Source: Tateyamaria omphalii (lineage in GTDB: Bacteria; Pseudomonadota; Alphaproteobacteria; Rhodobacterales; Rhodobacteraceae). Taken from it: a stretch of 64,000 nucleotides of DNA. The translations under genes were made by a program, and so were the position numbers. Shown here in pieces: positions 43,016 through 52,548 of this stretch (positions within the stretch are counted from its first letter, which is position 1; each line of letters begins with the position of its first letter). The stretch spans positions 2,170,001 through 2,234,000 of the forward strand of contig NZ_CP019312.1 of the NCBI RefSeq assembly GCF_001969365.1, in the 5' to 3' direction. Below the pieces are notes generated by a model that was not told the origin of the DNA, made no database searches, and saw nothing but the letters and a program-made list of their open reading frames with translations.

Positions 43016-46000
43016 ATGCACGTCGTCTTCCGCGAAAGCCACGGGCTCGAAGAGACCGAGACACCCACCGATCTGGGGCAGACGCCCGCGGATCTGGTGG
43101 TGCTGTCCTTCTCCGACAGCGACCTCGGGGCTTTTGCTGCGGCGTATCACCGGGCGGACGGCAAGCTGCCGACCGTGCGGCTGGCAAACCTCGTCGGCCT
43201 CAAGCATCCGCTCTCTGTCGACACCTACATCGAACAGACGCTGGAAGGGGCCAAAGGCATCCTGATCCGCCTCATCGGCGGCGTCCCCTACTGGGCGTAT
43301 GGGCTGCAACAAGTCGAAACACTCTGTCAGCAAAAGGGCATCGCGCTCGCCGTCCTGCCTGCCGATGGCCGCGCTGACCCAAGGCTCGATGCCATCTCGA
43401 CCCTGCCGGTCTCCACGCTCCGCCGCCTCGCCCATCTTTGCGACACCGGCGGTGCAGTTGCGGCACAAGCCGCTCTGGCCCAAATGGCACTCGCCTCCGG
43501 CCTCTACGCCGGGCCGGTCAAGGGTGCCAAATCCCTGCCATCCGTCGGCGCATGGACGCCCGAAGACGGCGTTGCCTGCCCGCTGATCGTCACCGCAGAT
43601 GACAAACCCCTCATCCTTGTCACATTCTACCGCGCCTATCTCGCTGCTGCCGACCTCTCGCCCATAGAAGCCACATTCGACGCCCTGCGCGCACGCGGCT
43701 TTCGCGTCCTCGGCCTTTTCGCCCCGTCGCTCAAGGCCCCCGAACCTGCCGCATGGATGGCCCGCCAAATCGCGCATCTGAAACCTGCGGCTATCGTCAA
43801 CGCCACCGCCTTCTCCGGCATCGGCGCGAACGGAACCTCTCCGCTTGACGCCGGCAACGTCCCCGTCTTCCAGATCGCGCTGGCCACCTCCACCCGCGAG
43901 GCATGGGCGGAAGCCGAACGCGGCCTCTCCCCCACCGACCTCGCTATGCACGTGGTCCTACCGGAGGTGGACGGACGCCTGTTCGCAGGCGTCGCGTCCT
44001 TCAAGGAACCGCAGCCGCGCGACGACGCCCTGCAATTCGCAAGATACGCGCACAAGGCCGACACTCAGCGGATCGACGCCGTGGCCGACCGGGTCAAAGC
44101 CTGGACTGACCTTGCTGCCACCCCCCCGCCCGACCGCGCCCTCGCCCTGATCCTCAGCACCTATCCGGGCAAGGACTGGAACATGGCGCATGCCGTCGGT
44201 CTCGACGCGCTCGCCTCAGCCGAGGCGATCCTGTCCGACCTGAAAGGCGCAGGTCATACAACCGAAGCTGCTCCGATTGCTCGCGCGCTCGAAACCGAAA
44301 CCATCAGCTGGCCGCTCGCGGACTACAAAGCCGCTCTCGCACGTTTGCCGCGATCTCTAAAAGACGACATCACAGCCGCATGGGGCACCCCCGAACAGGA
44401 TACCGACGAGGGCCACTTCCACTTCAAAGCCAAACGTCGCGGCAACATCCTCATCGCCCTGCAACCCGAACGCGGAAACCCGCAGCAACGCGACGACGAC
44501 TACCACGACCTCGCCCGCACCCCGCGCCACGCTTATGTTGCCTTCTACCTCTGGCTTCAAAGCCAGACACAGGCGCTGGTCCACATCGGCGCGCACGGCA
44601 CGCTCGAATGGCTGCCCGGCAAATCCGTCGCACTGTCTCATACGTGCTGGCCCGAAGCCCTGACCGGCACCCTGCCCGTCATCTACCCCTTCATCGTCAA
44701 CGACCCCGGCGAGGCCGCCCAAGCCAAGCGCCGCATCGGCGCCGTCACCCTTGGCCACCTGCCACCCCCGATGAAGGACAGCGCCACGCCCGACCGTTTC
44801 GTCCGGCTCGAAACCCTTCTCGACGAGTTCTCCAACGCCGACGGTCTCGACCCCAAGCGCCGCGACCGTTTGCAGGATGACATCCGCGAAGAAGCCCAGG
44901 CAATTGGAGTCGAGAACGACCTCGGCCTCGACCGCGCGACATGCAGTGCCGAAGCCATCACCCGCATCGACCGCTTTGTTTGCGACATCAAGGAAAGCCA
45001 GTTCGGCGATGGCTTGCACATCTGGGGGCAAGACGCAGACACGGAACGCACCGCTCTGATCGACGCCCTGAACGGCAAGCGTATCGCGGGCGGCCCCTCT
45101 GGCTCACCCCATCGCGGGCGCCGCGACGTGCTGCCCACGGGCCGCAACCTCTACACCACCGATCCGCGCTCAGTCCCAACCCGCGCGGCCTATGCCCAGG
45201 GTGTAAAACTGGCCGAGGAACTCGTGCGCCGCCACCTCCAGGAAGAAGGCGACTGGCCCCGTGGCCTGATCGTGGACCTCTGGGGCTCCGCCACCATGCG
45301 CACGGCGGGTGAAGAGTTCGCCATGGGACTACACCTGCTCGGCGTCAAACCGGTCTGGGACAAAGGCTCCGAACGCGTCTCCGGCATCGAAGTGCTGCCC
45401 ATCACAGACCTTGACCGCCCGCGTATCGACGTCACCTTGCGTGTCTCTGGGCTGTTCCGCGACGTGTTCCCGACGCTCTCCGCCCTCTTCGGCCAAGCCG
45501 TCCGCGCGCTGGCCGCGCGCGACGAAGCACCAGACTGGAACCCCTACGCAGGCCAGACGCCCGCCTCCCGCGTCTACGGCCCCGCCCCCGGCAGCTTCGG
45601 CCTTGGCATGGGTGCAGACATCGAAACCTTCACCGACGAAGCGCGCACCGCCGCAGGGCAAGCCTGGCTCGCCGCCAGCGCCTACGCGCTCGACGGCACG
45701 AAGACGGTCAAGGATGAGGCGGGCATCCGCGCCCGCGTCGCCGCCGCCGACAGCTTCGTCCACCTGCAAGATCTGCCCGAAACCGACGTGCTTCTGGCCT
45801 CCGACTACGCCGCCCATGAAGCAGGTTTCGCCGCCGCACAAGCCGTGACCGGGGGCAAGGCGTCCCTCTACCACCTCGACAGCACAAACCCCGACCGACC
45901 CCGCGCCCGCACCCTGCCCGAGGAAATCGCCCGCGTCGTCCAGGCCCGCGCCACGCAGGTCCGGTGGCTGCGTGGCATGATGCGCCACGGCTTCCGCGGC

Positions 46001-46249
46001 GGGGCGGAAATCGCCGCCACCCTTGACCACATGGCCGCCTTCGCACATCTCGCGGGCGTCGTCGGCCCCCACCTCTTTGACGCCTACCATGACGCCACCC
46101 TCGGCGACCCCGAGGTTGCCGCCTTCCTCCAAGACGCCAACCCCGGCGCGTACCAAGCCATGCAGGACCAGTTCGCCGCCCTTGACGCCGCGGGCCTCTG
46201 GCACACCCGCCGCAACTCGATCCGCGCCAGCCTTGAGGCCGCACAATGA
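43016..46249 (+). CDS. cobN: Cobaltochelatase large subunit CobN
   Basis: A 1077-residue large subunit of the aerobic ATP-dependent cobaltochelatase, homologous to BchH/ChlH, which inserts Co2+ into hydrogenobyrinate a,c-diamide together with CobS/CobT (not in this window). Hallmark blocks are HIGAHGTLEWLPGKSVALSHTCWPEALTGTLPVIYPFIVNDPGEAAQAKRRIGAVTLGHLPPPM and IVDLWGSATMRTAGEEFAMGLHLLG, followed by RVSGLFRDVFPTL. Length is typical of the alphaproteobacterial forms (1,070-1,280). It overlaps cobG by ATGA. Confidence 0.97.
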   Translation: MHVVFRESHGLEETETPTDLGQTPADLVVLSFSDSDLGAFAAAYHRADGKLPTVRLANLVGLKHPLSVDTYIEQTLEGAKGILIRLIGGVPYWAYGLQQVETLCQQKGIALAVLPADGRADPRLDAISTLPVSTLRRLAHLCDTGGAVAAQAALAQMALASGLYAGPVKGAKSLPSVGAWTPEDGVACPLIVTADDKPLILVTFYRAYLAAADLSPIEATFDALRARGFRVLGLFAPSLKAPEPAAWMARQIAHLKPAAIVNATAFSGIGANGTSPLDAGNVPVFQIALATSTREAWAEAERGLSPTDLAMHVVLPEVDGRLFAGVASFKEPQPRDDALQFARYAHKADTQRIDAVADRVKAWTDLAATPPPDRALALILSTYPGKDWNMAHAVGLDALASAEAILSDLKGAGHTTEAAPIARALETETISWPLADYKAALARLPRSLKDDITAAWGTPEQDTDEGHFHFKAKRRGNILIALQPERGNPQQRDDDYHDLARTPRHAYVAFYLWLQSQTQALVHIGAHGTLEWLPGKSVALSHTCWPEALTGTLPVIYPFIVNDPGEAAQAKRRIGAVTLGHLPPPMKDSATPDRFVRLETLLDEFSNADGLDPKRRDRLQDDIREEAQAIGVENDLGLDRATCSAEAITRIDRFVCDIKESQFGDGLHIWGQDADTERTALIDALNGKRIAGGPSGSPHRGRRDVLPTGRNLYTTDPRSVPTRAAYAQGVKLAEELVRRHLQEEGDWPRGLIVDLWGSATMRTAGEEFAMGLHLLGVKPVWDKGSERVSGIEVLPITDLDRPRIDVTLRVSGLFRDVFPTLSALFGQAVRALAARDEAPDWNPYAGQTPASRVYGPAPGSFGLGMGADIETFTDEARTAAGQAWLAASAYALDGTKTVKDEAGIRARVAAADSFVHLQDLPETDVLLASDYAAHEAGFAAAQAVTGGKASLYHLDSTNPDRPRARTLPEEIARVVQARATQVRWLRGMMRHGFRGGAEIAATLDHMAAFAHLAGVVGPHLFDAYHDATLGDPEVAAFLQDANPGAYQAMQDQFAALDAAGLWHTRRNSIRASLEAAQ

Positions 46250-47340
46250 GTATCAAAGGCTGGTGCCCCGGCGCCTGGCGCCCCATGATGTCCGGCGACG
46301 GCCTGATCGTGCGCATACGCCCGCGTCTGGCCCGCCTGACCCAAGTTCAAACCCTTGGCCTCTGCGCCCTCAGCCAAACGCACGGCAACGGCATCATCGA
46401 CCTCACCAGCCGCGCCAACCTGCAAATGCGTGGCATCAACGGGAACCAATACGACAGCCTCCTCCAAGCGCTCCAAGACCTCGACCTGCTCGACGCCACA
46501 CCCGAGGCAGAGGCCAAGCGAAATATCGTCACCACGCCCAAATGGCAGGACGGCGACCTCACCATGCGCCTGCACGCCAAGATCATCAGCGCCCTGCCGG
46601 ACATGCCCACGCTCCCGGCCAAGATGGGTATCGCCATCGACACCGGGCCCGCACCGCTCCTGTCGGACACCTCCGCCGATTTCCGCTTCGAACGCAGCCC
46701 GGACGGCATCATCCTGCGCGCCGACGGCGCCGAACACGGCCAGCCCGTCACCGAACACACAGCCGCAGCGGCGCTGATCGACCTCGCCAACTGGTTCCTC
46801 GGCACAAACGGCGCAGCCGCCGGTCGCATGGCCAAACACCTCAAAACCACCGCCCTGCCAGCCGTATGGCAAACCACTGGCCCGGCCCCCGCCGCACCAC
46901 GCCTCCAACCCGGCAACCACACCTACGGCGCGCCCTTCGGCAGCATTGACGCCTCTGACCTCGCCGCCCTCATCCAAGACAGCCAAGCCATGGCCCTCCG
47001 CGTCACCCCCTGGCGTCTCTTCACACTCGAAAACGCAAAAGCCCACGCGCCCCATGGCTTCATCACCGACGCAAACGACCCGCTCCTGCACACCCACGCC
47101 TGTCCCGGCGCCCCCGCCTGCGCTTCCGCCACGGTCGACACCCGCAGCCTCGCCCGACAACTGGCCAAACCCGGCCTCCACATCTCGGGCTGTGCAAAAG
47201 GTTGCGCGCACCCGCGCCGCGCGACCACCACGCTCGTGGGCAACAACGGCACGTTCGACCTTGTGGAAAACGGCCATCCATGGGATGCCCCCCGCCAGCG
47301 CGGCCTCACGGCCCAAGACCTCCTGACGCCAGCGAGCTAA
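46246..47340 (+). CDS. cobG: Precorrin-3B synthase CobG
   Basis: A 364-residue siroheme/Fe-S enzyme of the nitrite/sulfite reductase fold, used in the aerobic route to make precorrin-3B with O2. LTSRANLQMRGI is the ferredoxin-like sulfite-reductase block. The 4Fe-4S/siroheme cysteines are in CPGAPACASATVD and LHISGCAKGCAHP. Only the aerobic pathway has CobG, so this organism makes B12 with oxygen. Fused by ATGA overlap to cobN; cobH follows one base later. Confidence 0.95.
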   Translation: MSIKGWCPGAWRPMMSGDGLIVRIRPRLARLTQVQTLGLCALSQTHGNGIIDLTSRANLQMRGINGNQYDSLLQALQDLDLLDATPEAEAKRNIVTTPKWQDGDLTMRLHAKIISALPDMPTLPAKMGIAIDTGPAPLLSDTSADFRFERSPDGIILRADGAEHGQPVTEHTAAAALIDLANWFLGTNGAAAGRMAKHLKTTALPAVWQTTGPAPAAPRLQPGNHTYGAPFGSIDASDLAALIQDSQAMALRVTPWRLFTLENAKAHAPHGFITDANDPLLHTHACPGAPACASATVDTRSLARQLAKPGLHISGCAKGCAHPRRATTTLVGNNGTFDLVENGHPWDAPRQRGLTAQDLLTPAS

Positions 47341-47341
47341 A

Positions 47342-47971
47342 ATGCCCTACGAATACGAAACCGACGGCGCAGCCATCTACCTGCAAAGCTTCGCGACCAT
47401 CCGTGCCGAAGCTGACCTCGACCAGTTCGCCCCGGACGAAGAACAGGTCGCCGTCCGCATGATCCACGCGGCCGGTCTCGTGGGCCTCGAACAAAACTGC
47501 CTCTTCTCGCCGGGCTTTGTCCAAGCCGCCCGAGCAGCCCTCGAAGCAGGCGCCCCCATCCTCTGCGATGCGCGCATGGTCAGCGAGGGGATCACACGCC
47601 CCCGCCTGCCCGCAAACAACGATGTCATCTGCACGCTTCACAACGACGGCGTCCGCGAACTGGCAGCGGACATGCAAAACACCCGCTCCGCTGCCGCCCT
47701 CGAACTCTGGCGCCCCCATCTGCAAGGCGCCGTCGTCGCCATCGGCAACGCCCCGACAGCGCTCTTCCACCTGCTGAACATGCTCGAAGACCCCGACTGC
47801 CCGCGCCCCGCCGCCATCATCGGCTGCCCCGTGGGCTTCGTGGGTGCTGTCGAATCCAAGGACGCGCTCTGGGCCGACCAACCCGTCCCCTGCTGCATCG
47901 TCCAGGGGCGGCTCGGCGGCAGCGCCATCACCGTCGCCGCAGTCAACGCCATCGCGAGCCGCAAAGAGTAA
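47342..47971 (+). CDS. cobH: Precorrin-8X methylmutase CobH
   Basis: A 209-residue CobH/CbiC-type methylmutase. It moves the methyl group from C-11 to C-12, giving hydrogenobyrinate. Blocks: EQVAVRMIHAAGLVGLEQNCLFSPG with the catalytic His, ILCDARMVSEGITRPRLP, NDVICTLHNDGV, VAIGNAPTALFHLLNML and GCPVGFVGAVESKDAL. Length is normal. The stop overlaps the cobI start by one base. Confidence 0.96.
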   Translation: MPYEYETDGAAIYLQSFATIRAEADLDQFAPDEEQVAVRMIHAAGLVGLEQNCLFSPGFVQAARAALEAGAPILCDARMVSEGITRPRLPANNDVICTLHNDGVRELAADMQNTRSAAALELWRPHLQGAVVAIGNAPTALFHLLNMLEDPDCPRPAAIIGCPVGFVGAVESKDALWADQPVPCCIVQGRLGGSAITVAAVNAIASRKE

Positions 47972-48705
47972 TGGCGCAGACGACGGGCACCATCCACGGC
48001 GTCGGCCTCGGCCCCGGCGCGCAAGACCTGCTCAGCGTCCGCGCCGACCGGCTGGTGCGGAACGCCAAACACGTCGCCTTTTTCCGCAAGGCAGGCCGCC
48101 CCGGCCAGGCACGGCGCATCGTCAACGGCATGCTGGCCGACACAGCCATCGAATTCCCCATGGAGTACCCGGTCACGACGGAAATCCCCCTGACCGACCC
48201 GCGCTACAACCAAATCATGTCGGCCTTTTACACCGACTGCACAGCTCACCTGCGCAGACTTGCCGAAGGGGGCGAAGACGTGGTGGTCCTGTGCGAAGGC
48301 GATCCGTTCTTCTACGGTTCGTTCATGCACCTCTACACAAGGCTCGAACCACACGTACCTGTCGAAGTTGTTCCCGCCATCACCGGCATGTCCGGCGCAT
48401 GGACGGCCACGGGCGCACCGATCACATGGGGCGACGACATCCTGACGATCCTCATGGGCACGCTGGACGAGGACACGCTTGTGCACCGAATGGGCCAGGC
48501 CGACGCGCTGGTGGTGATGAAGATCGGGCGCAACATCGACAAGGTACGCAGCGCATTGAAACGCGCAGGCAAGTTCGAAGACGCCTACCTGATCGAATAC
48601 GCTGCCATGCCAAACCAGAACGTGCAAAAGCTGTGCGAGGCCGAGGGCAAGGTAACCCCCTATTTCTCGATCATCGTGGTCCATGGGCAGGGCCGTCGCC
48701 CATGA
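47971..48705 (+). CDS. cobI: Precorrin-2 C20-methyltransferase CobI
   Basis: A 244-residue class III SAM methyltransferase with IHGVGLGPGAQDLLSVRADRLVRN at the start and VVLCEGDPFFYGSFMHLYTRL, the typical CobI DPFFYGS loop, in the middle. Near the end VVMKIGRNIDKVRSALKRAGK and YFSIIVVHG fit CobI. It methylates C-20 of precorrin-2. It overlaps cobJ by ATGA. Confidence 0.95.
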   Translation: MAQTTGTIHGVGLGPGAQDLLSVRADRLVRNAKHVAFFRKAGRPGQARRIVNGMLADTAIEFPMEYPVTTEIPLTDPRYNQIMSAFYTDCTAHLRRLAEGGEDVVVLCEGDPFFYGSFMHLYTRLEPHVPVEVVPAITGMSGAWTATGAPITWGDDILTILMGTLDEDTLVHRMGQADALVVMKIGRNIDKVRSALKRAGKFEDAYLIEYAAMPNQNVQKLCEAEGKVTPYFSIIVVHGQGRRP

Positions 48706-49454
48706 CGGGCTGGGTGCGCATCGCAGGCCTCGGCCCCGGCGACGACGCCCTGATCACGCCCGAAGTCTCGGATGTACTGACCCAGGCCACCGACATCGTG
48801 GGCTACATACCGTATGTCAAACGCATCGCGAACCGCCCCGGCCTGACCCTGCACGCCAGCGACAACCGGGTCGAGATTGACCGCTCTCAGCACGCCTTGG
48901 AAATGGCCTCGGAAGGACGAAAGGTCGTCGTCGTCTCCTCCGGCGATCCCGGCGTCTTCGCCATGGCCGCTGCGGTCTTTGAGGCCGTCGAAGCGGGCCC
49001 CGCCCACTGGCGCAGTCTCGACATCTCCGTCCTGCCCGGCATCACCGCCATGCTTGCCGCCTCAGCCCGCTGTGGCGCGCCGCTGGGCCATGACTTCTGC
49101 GCCATCAACCTCAGTGACAACCTCAAACCGTGGCGCCTCATCGAAAAGCGCCTGCGCCTCGCCGCCGAAGCCGACTTCGCCATGGCCTTCTACAACCCAC
49201 GCAGCAAATCCCGGCCCGAGGGCTTCGTACGCACGCTCGACGTGCTCAAGCACGCCTGCAACGACACGCGCCCGGTCATCTTTGCCCGCAACGTAACCCG
49301 GCCAGACGAGCAAATCCGCATCGTCCCCTTGCCCGACGCAACACCGGACATGGCCGACATGCGCACCATGGTCATCGTCGGCTCTTCCCGCACACGGATC
49401 ATCACACGGGACGGCGCGCCGATCGTCTACACCCCGAGATCGACGCCCGAATGA
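48702..49454 (+). CDS. cobJ: Precorrin-3B C17-methyltransferase CobJ
   Basis: A 250-residue class III SAM methyltransferase that contracts the ring by methylating C-17 of precorrin-3B. VRIAGLGPGDDALITPEVSDVL, GYIPYVKRI, VVVSSGDPGVFAMAAAV and the CobJ-specific FYNPRSKSRPEGFVRTLDVLKHACNDTRPVIFARNVTRPDEQ are present. The start is the ATG overlapping the cobI stop. The last 28 bases overlap the end of convergent cobK. Confidence 0.96.
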   Translation: MTGWVRIAGLGPGDDALITPEVSDVLTQATDIVGYIPYVKRIANRPGLTLHASDNRVEIDRSQHALEMASEGRKVVVVSSGDPGVFAMAAAVFEAVEAGPAHWRSLDISVLPGITAMLAASARCGAPLGHDFCAINLSDNLKPWRLIEKRLRLAAEADFAMAFYNPRSKSRPEGFVRTLDVLKHACNDTRPVIFARNVTRPDEQIRIVPLPDATPDMADMRTMVIVGSSRTRIITRDGAPIVYTPRSTPE

Positions 49455-50182
49455 CGCAGCCAGTCGAACACCTGCGCCACGCTATGCGCCTCCCGCCGCT
49501 CCGGCAGTGTGGGTCGGTCGATCATAATGACAGGCAGGCCCAAGGCACGCGCCGCCGCGATCTTGGCATAGGCCCCGGTCCCGCCAGCGTTCTTCGACAC
49601 GACCAGCTTGATCCCATGCTCTTGCATCAGCGCGCGGTCATCACCTTCGGTGAACGGCCCGCGCGACACCAACACATTGTGGTCGGGGAACGGCGGCGGG
49701 TCCTTGGGCGGATCAACAAGCCGGAGCAGGTAAAAATGCTGCGGATTTGGCGCAAACTCGGCCAGATGCATGCGTCCCACGGCCAGCATCACACGGCTGG
49801 CCCGCTGATCGAGCGCCGCCACTGCGCCCGCAATGTCTGGCACGTGGGTCCAGTTGTCTCCGCTTTGCGCGGTCCAGGGCGCACGGGTCAAAGCAATCAG
49901 CGGCACCTCGGCTTGCGCGCAGGCCGCAACCGCATTCCGGCTCATCTGCGCGGCAAAGGGATGGGTCGCGTCAATCACATGGCTGATCTGCTCGGCCTTG
50001 AGGTATTCGGAAAGCCCTTCGATCCCGCCAAATCCTCCGATCCGCTGCGGCAAGGGCTGCCGCGTTGGTCGCTCGACACGCCCCGCAAAGCTGACCGTAC
50101 CCGTGAGGTTCGCGTCTGCGGCGGCATTGGCAAAAGCCGTGGCCTCGGTCGTTCCTGCAAGGATCAAAAGGTTGGCGCGCAT
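49427..50182 (-). CDS. cobK: Precorrin-6A reductase CobK
   Basis: A 251-residue NADPH-dependent reductase of precorrin-6A, giving precorrin-6B. Blocks are NLLILAGTTEATAFANAAA at the start, SHVIDATHPFAAQMSRNAVAACA, LVSRGPFTEGDDRALM and LVVSKNAGGTGAYAKIAAARALGLPVIMIDRP. It is the only inverted gene in the rightward cob cluster. Its start codon (50180-50182) overlaps the divergent cobL start by two bases. Confidence 0.95.
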   Translation of the reverse strand: MRANLLILAGTTEATAFANAAADANLTGTVSFAGRVERPTRQPLPQRIGGFGGIEGLSEYLKAEQISHVIDATHPFAAQMSRNAVAACAQAEVPLIALTRAPWTAQSGDNWTHVPDIAGAVAALDQRASRVMLAVGRMHLAEFAPNPQHFYLLRLVDPPKDPPPFPDHNVLVSRGPFTEGDDRALMQEHGIKLVVSKNAGGTGAYAKIAAARALGLPVIMIDRPTLPERREAHSVAQVFDWLRHSGVDLGV

Positions 50183-51392
50183 GTCTGACCCCTGGCTGAC
50201 AATCATAGGCATCGGAGAAGACGGAGTTGCAGGCCTTGGGGCGGCAAGTCAAGCCGCCCTCACCGCAGCCCACGTCATCATGGCGCCCCAGCGGCACCTA
50301 GATCTCGTGGTTAACGCAGAATTAACCACAAGTGTCCCCGCGGGGACAGATCTCATCCCCTGGCCAATTCCCTTCGCCGACGGCATCGCGATCCTGGCGT
50401 CCCTGCGGGGACAAAAGGTCGTGGTGCTCGCCTCCGGCGATCCCTTCTGGTTCGGCGCAGGCTCCGTCATCGCCCGCAGCTTCGGCCCGTCCGAATGGAC
50501 CGCGCTACCCGGTATCTCATGCTTCTCCCTTGCAGCAGCCCGGCTGGGTTGGCCGCTGGAAACGACCACGTGCCTGGGCCTGCACGCCGCCCCTTTTACC
50601 CGGCTTCGCAGGCACGTCGCTAAAAAGTCAAAACTGATCGTGACACTGCGCGACGGGGCGGCCGTGAAGGACCTCGCAACCTACCTCGCGGACCAGGCGT
50701 TCGGCGCCAGCACTCTGCACGTCATGGAGCATCTTGGCGGGCCACGGGACCGCCTTACGACGTGCCGCGCCGATGCGGTCGAGGGCCAGTTCAACCACCC
50801 GGTCTGTGTAGCGATTGACGTTGCGGGCGATGGCGCGGCCCTCACCGCGGCCACAGGGCAGGCAGACGACGCATTCCAAAATGACGGTCAGATCACCAAG
50901 CGCCCCGTGCGCGCGATCACCCTGTCGACCCTCGCGCCGAAACCGGGCGAACATCTGTGGGACATCGGTGGCGGCTCGGGCTCTATCGCGCTTGAGTGGC
51001 TGCTCAGCCATACTTCGACCATGGCCACGACCATTGAGCCGCGCAGCGATCGAGCAGACCGGATCCGACAAAACGCGACCAGCCTTGGCGTGGAGTATCG
51101 CCTGACGGTGATCGAGGGCGCGGCACCGGACGCGTTGGAGGGGTTGAACGCACCGGATGCCATTTTCATCGGGGGCGGGCTTTCGGATGTCGTGCTAGAG
51201 GCAGCGCTGGCGCGAAACACCAGGCTTGTCGTCAATGCTGTCACACTGGAAGGTGAAGCGCTCTTGGCCGACGCGCAAGCAACCCATGGGGGTGAGTTGC
51301 TGCGGATTGCACTCGGGCATACGGTTCCGTTGGGTTCAAAACGGGGCTGGTCCGCGTCTTACCCGGTTGTGCAATGGAGCGTGGCGCGATGA
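50181..51392 (+). CDS. cobL: Precorrin-6Y C5,15-methyltransferase CobL
   Basis: A 403-residue bifunctional enzyme. The N-terminal CbiE-like methyltransferase (about 1-200: WLTIIGIGEDGVAGLG, VVVLASGDPFWFGAGS) is followed by a CbiT-like methyltransferase/decarboxylase (about 215-400: GEHLWDIGGGSGSIALEWLL). It methylates C-5 and C-15 and decarboxylates. Residues about 43-56 (VVNAELTTSVPAGT) are encoded by a compound palindrome also found near 2.5 kb, possibly a repeat inserted in frame. The start overlaps cobK's. Confidence 0.95.
   Translation: MSDPWLTIIGIGEDGVAGLGAASQAALTAAHVIMAPQRHLDLVVNAELTTSVPAGTDLIPWPIPFADGIAILASLRGQKVVVLASGDPFWFGAGSVIARSFGPSEWTALPGISCFSLAAARLGWPLETTTCLGLHAAPFTRLRRHVAKKSKLIVTLRDGAAVKDLATYLADQAFGASTLHVMEHLGGPRDRLTTCRADAVEGQFNHPVCVAIDVAGDGAALTAATGQADDAFQNDGQITKRPVRAITLSTLAPKPGEHLWDIGGGSGSIALEWLLSHTSTMATTIEPRSDRADRIRQNATSLGVEYRLTVIEGAAPDALEGLNAPDAIFIGGGLSDVVLEAALARNTRLVVNAVTLEGEALLADAQATHGGELLRIALGHTVPLGSKRGWSASYPVVQWSVAR
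50307..50348. repeat. Compound palindrome inside cobL
   Basis: GTGGTTAA (50307-50314), seven bases, then TTAACCAC (50322-50329) is a perfect dyad with CtrA-like TTAA-N7-TTAA. After three bases comes TGTCCCCGCGGGGACA (50333-50348), identical to 2551-2566. Confidence 0.65.
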
Positions 51393-51757
51393 TTGTGGCG
51401 GGCTTTGGCTTCACGTCGCGCGCTACGGCGCAAAGCCTGACTGAGGCGTTGCGGGCGACGGGCTATGACGGACCGCTCGACCATATCGCAACGCCACACG
51501 ACAAGGTCGCGCACCCGGCGATGCTGGACTTTGCATCCGCGCGCGGGCTTGGCATCATGGCAGTGCAGCCCGGCCCATTGGCAGAAGCGTGCACCGAGAC
51601 CCAATCCCGACACAGCCGCGAGGCGCGCCACACGGGATCGGTGGCGGAAGCAGCAGCACTGGCGGCTGCCCGACCGGGCGCGAAACTGATCGTATCCCGC
51701 CAAGTATCACATGACCGCATGGCCACCTGCGCCATAGCCCAAGGACCAGACACATGA
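51389..51757 (+). CDS. cobE: CobE (cobalamin biosynthesis, CbiG C-terminal-like)
   Basis: A 122-residue protein matching CobE, the homologue of the CbiG C-terminal domain: [25 protein letters not shown], the central [53 protein letters not shown] at the end. Its biochemical role in the aerobic pathway is poorly defined; it binds late intermediates in some species. Start by ATGA overlap with cobL; it overlaps cobM likewise. Confidence 0.9.
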   Translation: MIVAGFGFTSRATAQSLTEALRATGYDGPLDHIATPHDKVAHPAMLDFASARGLGIMAVQPGPLAEACTETQSRHSREARHTGSVAEAAALAAARPGAKLIVSRQVSHDRMATCAIAQGPDT

Positions 51758-52548
51758 CCGTTCACTTCATTGGCGCCGGGCCCGGTGCGCCAGACCTTCT
51801 GACCCTGCGGGGACGTGACCTGATCGCGTCCTGCCCAGTTTGCCTGTATGCAGGGTCGCTTGTGCCGGAGGCGATCCTTGGCCACTGTCCCGAAGGCGCG
51901 AAGATCGTCAACACGGCGTCCATGGACCTTGACCAGATCATGGCCGAGATCCACGCGGCCCATGCCGACGGTCACGACATCGCGCGGCTGCACTCAGGAG
52001 ACGTATCCGTATGGTCCGCCATGGGTGAGCAGTTGCGGCGGATCAAGGCGGCGGGCATCCCGTTCACGGTGACGCCGGGCGTGCCGTCCTTTTCCGCCGC
52101 TGCGGCCGCCTTGGGCGCGGAGCTGACCCTGCCCGGCGTCGCGCAATCGGTGGTTCTGACACGGACGCCCGGCCGCGCGACGTCAATGCCGGACGGAGAA
52201 ACGTTGACCAACTTTGCCGCCACGGGCGCGACGCTTGCGATACACCTGAGCATCGGAAACCTGGATCAGGTGATCACCGACTTGACGCCTGCATATGGAG
52301 CAGATTGCCCGGTCGCCGTGGTGTACCGTGCAAGCTGGCCGGATGAGCAGATCATCCATGCGACGCTGTCCACGCTCAAGCAGGCCATGCACGACGGCAT
52401 CAGCCGCACCGCGCTGATCCTTGTGGGGCGCGCCATCGGGGCAGATAGTTTCGATGAAAGTTGCCTCTATTCAACGGATTACGACCGGCGCTACCGCCCG
52501 CAAAGTGCGGATAGCCCCTGGGCAAGCTGGAGCCACGGCGATGATTAA
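51754..52548 (+). CDS. cobM: Precorrin-4 C11-methyltransferase CobM
   Basis: A 264-residue class III SAM methyltransferase. [57 protein letters not shown] and [40 protein letters not shown] are typical CobM. It methylates C-11 of precorrin-4. Overlaps cobE (ATGA) and cobB (8 bases), so translation is coupled. Confidence 0.96.
   Translation: MTVHFIGAGPGAPDLLTLRGRDLIASCPVCLYAGSLVPEAILGHCPEGAKIVNTASMDLDQIMAEIHAAHADGHDIARLHSGDVSVWSAMGEQLRRIKAAGIPFTVTPGVPSFSAAAAALGAELTLPGVAQSVVLTRTPGRATSMPDGETLTNFAATGATLAIHLSIGNLDQVITDLTPAYGADCPVAVVYRASWPDEQIIHATLSTLKQAMHDGISRTALILVGRAIGADSFDESCLYSTDYDRRYRPQSADSPWASWSHGDD

Noticed and set aside
41711..43951. A 746-codon frame antisense to DUF1636, cobW and cobN
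   Set aside because: It spans three well-identified genes, lacks a ribosome site, and its protein is Gly/Asp-biased without motifs.
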